A model generated the notes under the pieces. It saw nothing but the letters and a program-made list of their open reading frames with translations, did not search any database and was not told where the DNA came from. Shown in pieces: positions 10,038 to 21,253 of a DNA stretch of 64,000 nt (the first letter of the stretch is position 1; the number at the start of each line of letters is the position of its first letter). Source of the stretch: Metarhizium brunneum (taxonomy: Eukaryota; Ascomycota; Sordariomycetes; Hypocreales; Clavicipitaceae); assembly GCF_013426205.1 (NCBI RefSeq), contig NC_089424.1, positions 868,001 to 932,000 on the forward strand, in the 5' to 3' direction. Position numbers and translations under genes: made by a program.

Positions 10038-11408
10038 ATGATGATGCGCACATATAAATCTAACAATTCGTCTGACCTCCCAAGGCTGGCCATCGCCTGC
10101 GTCCGTTGCCAGCAACGCAAGGTGAAATGCGACAAATCTCACCCATGCTCGCGTGTTTCACGGTCACTACTCCCCCCATGCCCTAGCGTACCTAGCAAAG
10201 GCGCGGTGCGCAAACAGAGGCCGCCCACTGCTATACTTCAGGAACGGCTTGCCAGATGCGAGGATATTACACGGAAATGGCCCTGTGACACAAGGGCTAT
10301 GGTCACGAGATTAGGGCAAACTCCCTCACCGACTTCTTGTATTTATAGAGGTCTTTGGTCCCTCAAGGCCTCGAGGAAAACCAAGGACCTTTGATACCAA
10401 AGACTGTTATTAAATGAATTGAGCTATTGACTCCAAGCCCTCCATGGAGCCCTTGTCACATCGCCCGAACGGCACATCCTCCTGCTCTCCATGTGCACGG
10501 CTGCCATTGTTTCTCTTTCCAAAGATGAGTGCGTCAAGCAACTCGGGCTGTCTTGGCCGATGGCTTTCCAACAATTATCCATCCGCACAAAGCTGGCTAT
10601 GAAAAAGTTGAACATTATCAAATACCACAACATGGACGTTTAGCAGTGTCATCGTGCGGGTCGTGCAAAAGATGGGATTCCATCACGACGGGGAGCGACT
10701 CGGCCTTGGCCCGTTCGAGGTCGAGATACGACGGCGAGTTTGGTGGCAAGTGTTGCCAACGAGTTCAGAATCGCCACGCTGTCCGGCCAGCAGCCCGTCT
10801 GGTGCTTCCCAAGGAGTGGGACACAAGGACGCCTCAAAACGTCAACGAGGCCGACATGTTTGTGCCGCTGACGGACCAGCCGGAATGGGGGACGGAAATA
10901 CTCGGCCCCGGGCTTCTGCTCTTCAAGAGCTCAATCGCGAGCGTTGAGGGCATCAGCGCTGCGTATGAACAGATGGGGCGGGTTGGCTTCTCGTCGATGG
11001 GTTGTCAAGCTGCAGATGCAGCTTGATGTACTGGTGGGAATGGCTTCCCACCTCTGCCAGCGCCCCCGCGGCTCTCTCGTCGTCCGTGCCTGTAGCCTTC
11101 TGGGCAACATGTACGGGCAGCATGAGAAACTTTTCGACATGGGCGACGAACGTGCAAGATTGTTGGCAAAATGTACCCTTTTGGCATGGAAGGCGCGTGA
11201 GGAATGGCTCCGGCAGACGGGAGAGGGCCTTGATATGCCGCCGTATATCTTTCAACTCTTGACTTTGCAGCCGAGCAACGGCATGTCTGCACATGATCAG
11301 CGGCCGGGATCCGAGCTGTCACAGTCTTTACTTACACGAGGCTCAGATATAGCGTCGTCATTTCAGCGCCATGATGGAATCTTTGGCATCAATTTTGGAG
11401 CGTTTTGA
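10038..11408 (+). pseudogene. Zn2Cys6 transcription factor, disrupted by a MITE-like insertion and frameshifts
   Basis: ATG 10038 opens a frame with the first half of a zinc cluster, C-V-R-C-Q-Q-R-K-V-K-C-D-K-S-H-P-C. The second Cys trio is garbled, but the linker R-K-Q-R-P-P-T-A-x-L-x-E-R-L-A-R-C-E of this regulator family follows. The frame is then cut at about 10284 by a 177-base repeat. Beyond it, family-typical pieces resume in shifted frames: SLSKDECVKQLG and KLAMKKLNIIKYHN near 10500-10630, GFHHDGERLGLGPFEVEIRR near 10670-10730, P-Q-N-V-N-E-A-D-M near 10835, and a C-terminal helix region to 11408. Segments between the pieces are missing. Frame changes occur at least three times, so no functional protein can be made. 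Its broken state contrasts with the intact regulator at 661. Confidence 0.8.
10284..10460 (+). mobile_element. MITE-like element, copy B (inside a regulator pseudogene)
   Basis: The 177-base element has imperfect inverted ends: TGTGACACAAGGGCT at 10284 and AGCCCTTGTCACA ending at 10460. It has no coding capacity. It interrupts the reading frame of the surrounding Zn2Cys6 gene. Flanks read TGGCCC and TCGCCC; a target duplication is not certain. It is the best-preserved copy in the window. Confidence 0.8.
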
Positions 11409-11635
11409 TGCACTAGAATTGCCAGCTATAAGACGGAGGATAATTTTGCCGTCGTATCACCTTGAGCATACGGGTGGTGTTCCTACCCGGAACTTGAACT
11501 TGCACTCGGTCGCATGACCGAACGCTCCTCTCACAATGTGCCAAGATAATAAATGAATCAGGCTTATGGTGCTGATGCCAACAGAAGCCGTTGAGCTCGT
11601 AACTGTAGTCCGAAGCTATGAAATGCGCCGCGCCA

Positions 11636-12870
11636 TCAACAGTTATCGGCCGCCCTGTCTACTTCGCCCCGACTCGTTGGCTTCTTATGAAGATGGGGGA
11701 GTCTGGCCTTGATGTCCTGCAGCAACGACTTACACGCCGCCCACGACATGACGACGTAAATGATGCAATTCCAGAATCCCTGCAAGGGCAGCACGAAAGC
11801 ACTCACGAATACGACGGGGACATAAGCCTGACCATTATGCGCCATGGAATAGACGCGATTCGCACTGGCAGGGATCCAAGTGATGAGAATGGCTGTAAAA
11901 TACAGCAGAGCGCACTTGGTATAGGACCAAGCGGCATTCTTGTGTTCGTAGCTACGGCGCCGAGCGAAGGCTTGCGGAGCAGGGCCATGCCGACGCGGTT
12001 TGCACCGCATGGCCGTCGTCTGATCGTCACGCCCTGGCGTCCGGCCGGGCAAGGCGACATCGCCATCGGCGGTCACTGGCGCCCCGGGGCCATTCCCAAC
12101 CGCGACCTCGGGGCTGGTGGACGACGTGAGGTCGTAATCCGAGTCGAGGTTGTGGATCTGTTTGCGGATCTTGAAAATGGTGCGCGCCGCGGCAATGTAG
12201 ATGGCAAAGGTGACGAGGATCATGGCCCTAGACGGAATCACTCAGCAACGCAGTCTGGCAGTGACAAGAAACCTCGACCATGGCTCACCACACGGGGCCG
12301 TACACGGTCGCGATGCGCAGGCCCTCGACGTGACTGGCGACCCAGCACCATAACACGGCGTCTCCATAGATGCGCTGGCCGTTGCGCCGGACAAAGAGAT
12401 ATGTAAAGGCGGGGATGAAGGGGATGCCGTAGCAAACCGGGAGGTAGATGAGTTCCATTTTATGCAGGCGCTTGATGTCGAACTTTTGGTACACGGTGAG
12501 GTAGACGTTGACGGCCATGGCGAGGATCCAGCCCACGTCGGCGGCCATGAACCTGGTGATGATGATTAGTGAGATTGGCAGCACGAGACGTGTCGTTGGG
12601 CGACACTAACCATTGGATCAGCATGGCTTGGAACTGGCATCCAAACGAGTCGGGGTTGTCCAGGAAGGACCGCGACATCAGGGTCGCGACGTTGCTCGCC
12701 ATGTTGCCGAATGTTGCGTAAAACACGAGCCTGTTGACGGGCTTGTCTCGGAACGCACTGAAGCATGTAAATGTCGCTATGGTGAAGATGCAGCCCAGCA
12801 GCGAGATGGCGGAGCACAATCGCTCCATGATGCTGATGGCATGGAGCTGGCTCTCTGTAAGTTGACCCAT
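11636..12870 (-). CDS. Seven-transmembrane cAMP-receptor-like GPCR, 371 aa
   Basis: Three exons on the minus strand (12870-12611, 12552-12289, 12227-11636) join with consistent phase across introns of 58 and 61 bases (GTTAGT and GTGAGC donors, CACCAG and TCTAG acceptors). The protein begins MGQLTESQ and contains seven hydrophobic segments, roughly at residues 16-38, 46-66, 84-107, 120-142, 164-195, 275-297 and 306-332. The first two loops carry FRDKPVNRLVFYATFGN, typical of fungal relatives of the Dictyostelium cAMP receptors. Cytoplasmic loop 3 is long and polar (about 80 residues), a likely G-protein contact and phosphorylation region. It acts at the plasma membrane, sensing an unknown ligand. 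It is convergent with the broken regulator, 227 bases away. Class assignment is from motif memory and has not been searched. Confidence 0.85.
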
Positions 12871-14931
12871 GATGGCCGGCCCGCTGCGTCGACGCCGCCG
12901 CCCGATGCTAGTTACACGAGATCTCGAGATGTCAATGTGGCCGCTATCGGGGCGCGCCTGGAGCCGATATGCTTGAGCATGATTGACAGGGCGGGTGATG
13001 CATTGGAAGTTGGTGACGCTTGGTAGCAATATGTCGGTGTGACGGAATACGGGTAGGCAGGGGATGCCAGCGGTTGTGACTAGACGACGAGGCCGCGTCT
13101 GGACTCTGTCAAGGCGCGAGCATGCGGTCTGGAGCTGTCCTCACTTCTTAAGTAGAATGGCGACGATGAGCTTCACGGTGGCTGGGAGCTGTCTGATAGC
13201 TGAGACACCGTCCACGTGATGGCGACCAAGACGTTCCCCGACTCAGCTCAACGCCATGGACAAGTCGGTGGAAAGTTTGTTGCAGTAGCTGGAGATTATG
13301 TAGAGACCTTAGATATAGTACATGGAGGTTTTCAGCGCTGGTGGCTGCTCGAAGAAAGCCACATGCACCGTCTTGGACCCAAGTCCTGCGTCCTGACGCC
13401 TCCACGGAATCCGGTCCGACAATCGATTTATCCTCGCAGCATCACACCTAGGAGGCATCATGCCCGTCAAAGAAGGGCCTTTCATGCCTTGGAACCCTTG
13501 AAGAAGAAAATGGGAGACATGAAACGAAAGGCGGAGAACGCAAACGATGTCTTGCTCGGTGTCTGATCATCTTGATGGGTTGGGCTTAAACCGTTTCTCC
13601 AGCCGAACGCAGCTCCACATTCCGGAACTGGTTAAATTACTCCGAATTTGTCCTTTCCCAAGTCGGATGTGAATTCCTACTCTTCATCGCCCTTCATGTC
13701 CATGGCTTGGCCGGCCAACTTTGTGCCACAGCAGTCGGGGAACGAGGAGGCTTCCCTGCGGCGAGTCAATCCCATCCGTCGAGGCCATGGCAGAAGCTCC
13801 GTCAATCCAATCGCTATGGCGAGAGCAGTGCCGAGCGCACAGCCAGCTATGGACGCCATAGGCCGTGTGCGTGCCACCAACGTAATCGCCGCCGCCGCCG
13901 AAGATATGGTGGACAAGAGTACTGGGTAGCCTTCCCCGTTTCGGGACCGCCCTCGGTAGTTGAAGAATTAATTGTACGGGTTGGGAGCTGCAACCGGACC
14001 AGATCTTGTAGCCGATGAGTCGCCGCATATCCAGACACATGCCGAGCTTGGCGGATTTGGCACAGGGCTTTGCTTTTGCCAGATATGTTCGTCCGATATG
14101 GGATCGGTGTACGAAGTACTTGTCACATCTCAATTTACCTTCTCTAGGTCAGCGTCCAGCCTGACTTGCCACGAGTCACGACCCAGCTTGCTACTGCAAA
14201 CGTGGCTGAGCTGAGTCCACCAATACAGAAACGTCCCAGAGGCAGGTCTCAGATGACCGCGACGCCGATACATACTGCTATGCAAGTTTCACGCCTAATG
14301 ACCTAGCCTTATTCTGTCCTTTGGGCCGATGTTGCGCCAGACCCCATTGTCAAGGTTGGTAAGATCTTTGCTGGCGTACAGAACTAACTCACAAACAGCC
14401 ATGGTAGCTTTTCTGCGACTTGACGCGGTATTTCTCATTAAGAGTCGGAGCAGCTTATACTTTCGTGCTTAAATAATCTTACAGACTTTGGCCTAGATTT
14501 GCCAGACTTGGCTTGGGCTTGTATTTGCTCTCCCTCTCCCATCATGCTCTCAACGCTCCAGCTATCCATGCATGGTATTGTTGTACCAGGTCAATTAAAC
14601 ATTCGGACTCAAATGAGGAGGAGCAGCTGATGAGTCTCATGATTCGCCTCTAGAGTCAAGGTTGTATACGTGTGCTTGTTAAAAAACACTCTGTTCAGAT
14701 CCCAAAGCGTCAATGTGGATCAGCACATCTGGCTTAATGAATATAGCATGCCTTTAAAATAAGAAGTCTCGAGCTTTCACTGTCTGCCTCCTCAACAATA
14801 ACTCCCAACCCATCATAAGAAACATTGCCACCTTTCAAACCCCCAAGACCGTTTGAAAAATCACAATGCCAAATTCATGAATATTGGAATACATTCTGCC
14901 ACAATCCTCATCGTAGTCTGATGCTACGTCA
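12871..14931. other. Long intergenic stretch
   Basis: The first several hundred bases are the GPCR promoter. Open frames at 13148-13566 and 13677-14133 are products of local GC bias or alanine/arginine-rich readings, with no start context or splice logic. No repeat was identified. Confidence 0.4.
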
Positions 14932-15179
14932 TCAGTGAGCATTGGCAGTTTTACTGGGCGGGCGTGGACCAACATCCCTCCTCTTAACTGAAACGAGATA
15001 GGTTAGTTTATAGATAATGAAACTAGGTGTCGGATGCTTTTCTTACGGTGAGGCTTGAGAACCACATCCCGAATCATATCTTCATCAGGATCAGGAAGTA
15101 CCCCAGCCAGGTCAACCATATATGCTAGCACCCAAGTGACTACCACCGCAACTGAAACCCCCAGGATGGTGCTCGTCAT
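14932..15179 (-). CDS. Small single-pass membrane protein, 62 aa
   Basis: Two exons, 15179-15047 and 14987-14932, join across a 59-base intron with textbook signals (GTAAGA donor, CTAAC branch site, TTTCAG acceptor), giving 63 codons including the TGA stop. The protein starts MTSTILGVSV and has one hydrophobic helix at about residues 4-22. An acidic PDPDED stretch follows, then a basic Pro-rich tail. It could be a tail- or signal-anchored membrane peptide. The family is not recognised. The splice quality and phase agreement are the main evidence; upstream exons are possible. Confidence 0.5.
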
Positions 15180-17040
15180 TCTCACGGCAACGTTCGAATA
15201 AAGCTGATGGGCCTTTTAATCAGCTGTACCTAGCAAAGAAATTGCATAAAAGTAATAAGATTTGAAAGTGTATAGGGAAAATACTAGAAAAATTATTGGC
15301 TTCTCGAGTTGGGATGAATTCGCTACCCTTCAAGACGGAAGCCAAGGTGAAACACGATAGCTCTACCCATGCGAATTCATATGTCTGATGTTGGTAGTAC
15401 AAAGACAGCCTTGTGACTTTATTAGCGGCTGACATGCAACGCCATCACACCCGTTCCCGCACTATGGTTGTCTGACAAGTTGGCCATCACGCGGTCATGC
15501 ACTAGTCAGTGACGATTGGGTGGCGCTTTTTAAAATTGAAATACCCAAGGCTGTGCGGTTTGTAAGGAGACGGATAGTGCCTTGGAGTATTTGTGGCATT
15601 TGTGGCACATGAAGGAATGTATAAAAGATAGCCTGTATACTGCTTTGTGGGAGAAACATGTAGTGAAATAACTAGTACGTATCATAGTACAAACACAGAG
15701 TACTGTGACACAGGTATTTGGGCCCGGGTATGCTAACTTTTTGATTTTACCTTGAAGTGAATTCTCGCGGAGTGAAACATAATCTACAACGACCGGCGCG
15801 GGGAAGTATTGGCGCCATGTAGTACAACTGCTATGAACAATTCTGGGAATGTCTCACAAATTACACGCCACAGCAGGGGGAGTGGGCAAATTACAGAGCC
15901 GAGGCAACAGGACAAGTCAGACTTGGCTGAATTGGAATTGAAATAGTAGAGTTGTTGCATGCAAGAAGTCTTTGGCTCATACTTTGGTCACGGAGTAAGA
16001 TGTTACCTTCAGTGCCATTATATTTGGAGGCACCCCCGAACTCGTAGTGCACGCCACTTTTACATGACAGCACTTGAGAGCATTGATTACCTCCTACATG
16101 GCCCATTTCTCCGCAAGCCAATTATGTCCGAAGCTTACTCCATACGGCCCTCTCAGCTACGGAGTATCTCCGAGACATTCATCGTGTACATCCCTGCTGC
16201 TGTGGCCAAAAAAATGGTTCAGAGATAAAGTATGGGTTGCACACGACCTAAGTATATGTGCAGATATGCATGGCTCAATACTTCAACGGCGCTGCCGGCA
16301 TGCGCATTTTCGTCATTAGCCTTGCATGGAGGCGATATCCCCAGCTCCGACTTCAGTCAGAGTGATGCGTCATACGGAGTAAAAGCTCGACTAGATGGTC
16401 CTATTCTGCTCAAAGTAAGACGGACATCAGCACATCTCATTACGGCCTCTGCGCTGCAGCCCACGGGCGGGTGTGGATGGTGTTACGATTCCGCGAGCAA
16501 CCTTGCTCTCACTGAGCCAAGGTTCAACTTTGGCGTTCTAATTTTATCATGTATGCAGCTCGTGATGTCATTGGGGCTCGGCATATCCGATTCACTACCA
16601 TGACAATGAGTTCACTGTCAAAGTCGGGCCCTTGCTGGTCTAACTGATCTTGTTGTAGGGTCTCCTGGGAGACGCTCAGTTTCACTTGAGCATCGTATGA
16701 TGTTCTAATGAAATGGAGAAAGTAGTTCAAATTTCGTAAATTCATTCGTTGCCAATATGCACAAGTTCATGGGAAGAAAAGAAGTGACAATACGTACTGT
16801 GGTCCGTCTTCATGCTCAGCCTCTTCCATTCAACATTTAAATGAGCTGCCTTGTATATCCGCTGTAATAAATGCACTCGAAGGGAGGCATTTTAGCCTTT
16901 TCACAGCATTCTGGCTTAGACATAAAGTCATAAAAGGATCCGAAAACTGTCACTCGAATGTTAAACGAGGGCTACAATCACAAGACCTTAGGACACGGGG
17001 CTCGCCAGTTTCATGCACAGTGTCCTTTGGGTGATTTAAG
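15180..17040. other. Intergenic
   Basis: Short open frames on both strands lack coding features. I see nothing assignable here. Confidence 0.4.
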
Positions 17041-17176
17041 CCTTGAAAATCAAGGACCTTTAATGCCAAAGACTATTCATAATTATATGTCACGAGGGTT
17101 AAATGCAGAAGGCTTGGAGTAAGGTACTCAATTTTAAAGATAATCTCAAAGTGTGTCAAAGGCCCCTAGTTTTCCA
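17041..17176. repeat. Two MITE-like fragments in inverted arrangement, copies C1 and C2
   Basis: Bases 17041-17080 match the middle of copy B (AAGGACCTTTAATGCCAAAG). Bases 17090-17176 match the end-to-middle of copy A in the opposite sense (TGTCACGAGGG end, GGCTTGGAG, CTCAATTTTAAAG, CTAGTTTTCC). Both are truncated and diverged. Confidence 0.55.
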
Positions 17177-17429
17177 ATAGGAAGGAAGGGGTCAGTGACC
17201 ATTATATATACATGAAAGTAACGTGTGCGCCTAGGCTCTTTCCCCGTCCATGTGTTGAGTCTGTCATGGAAGCAAGAATGCGCTCCAAAGTAGAACCAAT
17301 CAGTTGAAAACAAACTCTAGCCATGTCTTGTTGCTTATATTGCCTCCATCCCGCAGTCGAACAAATCGAGGTCTCAACGACCCGGCGTCTGTACATCGTA
17401 ACCAACAAATCTCTGTCGTCTTACGGCCG

Positions 17430-17813
17430 CTATCCTATAACGGCCCTGGCCATCATATCCAGACTTTCTATGAAACGCCCAATGGTGAGTATGGATTCAT
17501 TTGCGGCTTGGTAGTTTGTCGCGTTCATTGCGTAGCTATTCAACTCCACGGAGATCATGAACAGGTTGGATTTGATGTTTTGTAGATAATCTGGTCTGGA
17601 TTCGAGCGCCTTCTCGAGCGAGCCTGATGCTGCGGCGGTTTCTGCGGTACTCTGCGCCCAAAGGTGCAAGGATTCCAACATATTGTCCATCAGTACTCGA
17701 TTATCATGGCATCCTAGCTGTGTGCAGCAGGGGAAGGTGGAGAGACAATCTTCCGTGAGATCTCTCACGGTCAAGTCGGTTAGGTCGAGTGTTGGTAGCG
17801 GCTGGCTGGCCAT
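17430..17813 (-). CDS. Uncharacterised protein, 127 aa or longer
   Basis: ATG 17813 has a strong fungal start context (GCGACCATGGCC) and is preceded by a pyrimidine-rich leader and a TATAAA-like sequence near 17900. The frame encodes a soluble, helix-rich, slightly acidic protein beginning MASQPLPTLDLTDLT, with an alanine-rich helix in the middle and paired Cys near residues 23-35. It stops at 17430. A further protein-like minus-strand frame at 17202-17408 could be a 3' exon, but no clean splice pair was found, so only the first part is annotated. The helical, Cys-poor layout recalls C-terminal regions of fungal regulators, but there is no DNA-binding domain. The function is unknown. Confidence 0.5.
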   Translation of the reverse strand: MASQPLPTLDLTDLTVRDLTEDCLSTFPCCTQLGCHDNRVLMDNMLESLHLWAQSTAETAAASGSLEKALESRPDYLQNIKSNLFMISVELNSYAMNATNYQAANESILTIGRFIESLDMMARAVIG

Positions 17814-19700
17814 GGTCGCGCAAAGGATGCTAATGGAATGGAATTGGAGGAGAAGTTGAGTGGAAGAGATGGAAATCTAAGGAAGGAGCCTGGAATTTAT
17901 AGTCATTATAAACGCTTGGAAATCATTCGAGCAAGCCTATGAAAGGTGCCCATCGAGAGGCGGTTATTGCCCTGCTTGACTCCTATGTTTCAGTGGTTTA
18001 CGGAAGCCGCTGTTTGCCATGTTTGGAGGATTTGTGATTATAAGACGATGAGCAAAGCGGGAACAAAGACAAGCGCGGACAATCGGGCCGCAGTGCCACA
18101 GAAGAAATGAACTCTTTCATCGCTGACGGTCCAAGCCTAGGTCCGAGTTCAAAAAGCATCGAATTGCTAACCTACAATGTTTAGTCCCTCATGCAGTCCT
18201 GGGCTGTTCCTGTTAGCCTGGTCCGTCTCGGGGTATGACAGAACTCAAGTCCCGCACTCAGCAGGTCAAATCACATCGATGCTCTACCCGATTAGACAAT
18301 CTACCGAATCATTGGCGCGGGGCTGTATTGGATCTAGCTGTGAAAAGCGTTGTCGAATCCTCTTAGAACAGCAGACAAGGATCAGTACGGCAAGAATCGC
18401 GGCTGAAGGATCAAGTCATAGGATCACGGACAAGTTGACATGCTCAGACTTGGCGACCTACTTGGGCCATCTTCAGCTTTAGTGAATCAGCTGTCACTGT
18501 CTGTCATTCTCACCAGCTATCGACTTGTCCTGTCAAACAGGTTTGTTCTCACATATGAAGCAGCACACACCTACTGGCCGTTCACGACTTGGAGTTGGTG
18601 AAAACAAAATTCACGGGCGGCATGGTATAGTTCCGTCACTGTGAAAAGTGGGATGCCAGTGTAGATGAATACCGACCGCGCCTAAAACTATTTGTGTCCT
18701 TCCTGTTTGGCACATTGTCCGAGGCAAGGGAGGAAGACATGTGAATATACTTCTTCACTTGGACGAGGTTCACAACGCCTCGACAGTCGCTGATCTCAAA
18801 TCACCACTAAACTGATGAGCAACATGGTCAAAAGAGCCAAATATTCGGCCACTGAATCTGTCACCACCAACATTCACCGGGGCCGAGGCTGGCCAGAGTT
18901 TTGCAAAGAAACAGTGATTTTGTTTGTGGTGTTGAGTTCAACTTGTGATTGCGGCGCTACACTCGGGGACTCCCAGTGCACGAGCAAAGTTAGGAGGTTT
19001 GATTGAGCACTTTCTATTCCAGCTTTACTCAGTGAAGGTGAATAATAGACATGTACATGAACCTCACACGTTGCTACGGGTTTTTGAAGCATCAAACGAA
19101 AAATCTGTCGCACCGCACGTCGATGGAGAGCATTCAACATCCAATCAGCGATCAAAGATTCTACCAGTTGACATGACTTGGCGGGTAACGTGTGTATTTG
19201 AGCCTCATCGGGCATCAATCGTGTGTACACAGAATATTTGTGCCCAACATTCAGCAGCTATGCAGTCATTGGAAACAATCTCTTGTGCTACACCCGAGGG
19301 AATCTCCTTTGGTGAAGGTTCTACAGTCCGTGGCAGAGAATGTGGACTCCCCAGGAAGTATACGCGAATATTTCCTACATGTATACTATATTCCAGCATG
19401 GGGCGCGATAGCCAGGCATTTGGTCTGGTTAAAGCTTTTTGCGTCCGACTCTATGTTGCGACCGGACCCTATCCTCTTGTTCGCATTACATAATCTGCGG
19501 GGTAGATCGAGTGGCTATCATGCCTGCAAATCAAACCAATCAGTCCAGTTTTTACATCAACAGTCACCCGCCACCCGCGAGGCGAATCACGGCAACCAGG
19601 AACGGCGGGTGACAAGGACGACCAGCGGGTTCCTCTGCATCCAACGTCTTTTCTACCAGCCTTTTCTTTTAGCCGCTATCAGACCCTGTCACGCGAAACA
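17814..19700. other. Intergenic
   Basis: No convincing gene or repeat. Overlapping open frames at 18815-19716 run on both strands without splice or motif support. The last 100 bases before 19701 are a pyrimidine-rich leader for the next gene. Confidence 0.4.
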
Positions 19701-20237
19701 ATGGCCGACTTGGTGACGGTGGCTTTGTACCACCGAGACCACTTTTCTCAAGGAAGCGCCCGACGAGCGTTTGGCTACGAAGCCTATCACTGGGGTATCC
19801 TCATCATGCCCCAGACGAGCCAAGGACAAGACTGCCACGTATTTGATGCCACCGACGCAAGTGACATTGACCCCGTCACCTTTCGAATGAAGAACCCTAC
19901 TATGGACTGGTGGTTCCGTTCCAAGACCGATGCCGACCCTGCTCTCGGAACCAAGCTCATCGGGCGTATCGTCATTGGAAGTGTGCCGGACGGGGTGTCA
20001 AAGCCGGAGCTTGAGGGCTTTTTCGGCAAGGTTCCCCTCCCTGTGAAAAATACGCATCCCCAGCAGAGTTGCGTGACGTGGGTTGAGGATGCCATTCGAA
20101 ACCTGCAGGAGGAGGGCTGGGTGCAGAAATTTGATGTCCATCGGTTTAAAGACTGGGCGCTGTCTTATGCGGATGAGAGGATGAGAGGAGAGGATTCGAA
20201 TGAGCCGTCTGTACAGTATTATAATGTCGAGAACTAA
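19701..20237 (+). CDS. Uncharacterised conserved-looking fungal protein, 178 aa
   Basis: This is a single exon with ATG 19701 (AACAATGGCC context). The protein is soluble, with features such as Y-H-W-G-I-L-I near residue 30, a VFDATDAS segment, an L-I-G-R-I-V-I-G strand and a QSCVTWVEDAIRNLQ helix about 35 residues before the helical C-terminus. The order (YHWxxLI, then CxxWVxxAI) resembles small fungal proteins annotated only as domains of unknown function; an NlpC/P60-like or DUF6914-type fold is possible, but that is a guess. There is no signal peptide or membrane segment. It is convergent with the RNase-like gene, about 400 bases away. Confidence 0.7.
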   Translation: MADLVTVALYHRDHFSQGSARRAFGYEAYHWGILIMPQTSQGQDCHVFDATDASDIDPVTFRMKNPTMDWWFRSKTDADPALGTKLIGRIVIGSVPDGVSKPELEGFFGKVPLPVKNTHPQQSCVTWVEDAIRNLQEEGWVQKFDVHRFKDWALSYADERMRGEDSNEPSVQYYNVEN

Positions 20238-20637
20238 AACTGGGTAATACATGACTTTGCTCGTTTGCCTTTATTGCATCGCGTGTATATAGATTCTGCG
20301 TGGGGGGGACACCAAGAAACCGGAGTTTAAAGCGCAACAGCTGCCACTGTCGCTGGAAGAGGGATGAGCAGGAGTCTCTTGTGCACTGGGTAAGTGAGCG
20401 TCACTGTCGTAGAGAGTTCGATGAGTCTGAGTCATGAAACATTTCTTTGCTGATGTAAATACCAATCTGTCAGCTATTCGTAAACAAAACGAGGGAAATA
20501 ATGAAACGACGCTGTTCATAAACTCATATCAATGATTGGAAATGCATTCCGAAGCCACCTGTCGGTCAACTCTCCCTCCTCTTGCACAAATTCGATTCAA
20601 TCTTGTCCTGGGGCATTCCACATGGCCGTCCTCGTCG
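20238..20637. other. Intergenic, convergent 3' flanks
   Basis: This holds the 3' untranslated regions of two convergent genes. No further element was seen. Confidence 0.4.
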
Positions 20638-21253
20638 CTAATAATAGGAAGACCTGGACGATCCAGAGCCTTCTCCTCGTCGATGGTTCTTGTGCCTCTC
20701 TTGCTTTCCCTTTTCCGCCGTCTCGGGCCTGTGATAATTCGCTTGGGTAAAGTTGTTTGCCGGATTGGATGACTTGGTTGGGTCATGGTAGACTACATCG
20801 ACGCCCATCCTATATCCTCTGTCTCTGTCACAAATCACGCGGTGAACGCCCGCCGTTCCCGTCCCGTCACTGGCCTGCCACATTTGAACTCCTTTCAACT
20901 TCAAGGGATACTCTATTCTCGGATGGCAAGACTCCAAGGCGGAGAATTGTTCGAAATTTGCAAAATTCTTCGGGTATAGATTCTTGAAATCTTTGGATGT
21001 GCCCTCGATTTGATGGTTGTACTCTGGGATTTGAGCGACCTGAGCTCTGACATCGGATGCCCTCACGTATCGGCCGGGGTGACTCGGTGGCAAGTTGGAG
21101 CAAGAATACTATGGCAGTTTTAGTTTGACATACAAAACAGGGAGGTGGTTGCTAAAATGAAAAACTTACAAAAGACTCGTCTTGGGGCTCATTCTTCGCA
21201 GGTGAACGTTTTTGTCGCGTCACATGTGTCCAGTCAGCGGACTCACTGACCAT
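20638..21253 (-). CDS. Guanyl-specific ribonuclease (RNase T1/F1 family)-like protein
   Basis: Exon 2 (21108-20638) begins YSCSN and joins exon 1 (21253-21170) across a 61-base intron with a GTAAGT donor and a CATAG acceptor. The order of RNase T1 motifs is present: a YPKNFANFEQF segment, IEYPL with the general-base Glu, HRVI with the Arg, VVYHD with the catalytic His, and A-N-N-F near the end. The His that follows the first Tyr-Pro in RNase T1 is Lys here. A long basic, Ser-rich tail follows the domain. The assumed start, ATG 21253, gives no hydrophobic signal peptide, which is odd for a family of secreted enzymes; a dibasic KR site precedes the domain. An upstream exon may exist. It would cleave RNA after guanosine if active. 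Confidence 0.65.

Noticed and set aside
11470..11560. tRNA-like string with a GTTCAAGTTCC-type B box on the minus strand
   Set aside because: No acceptor-stem pairing, D arm or anticodon loop could be built; chance similarity is likely.
13677..14133. Overlapping open frames on both strands rich in Ala and Arg
   Set aside because: They arise from GCC-type runs, have no ATG start in good context and no splice partners.
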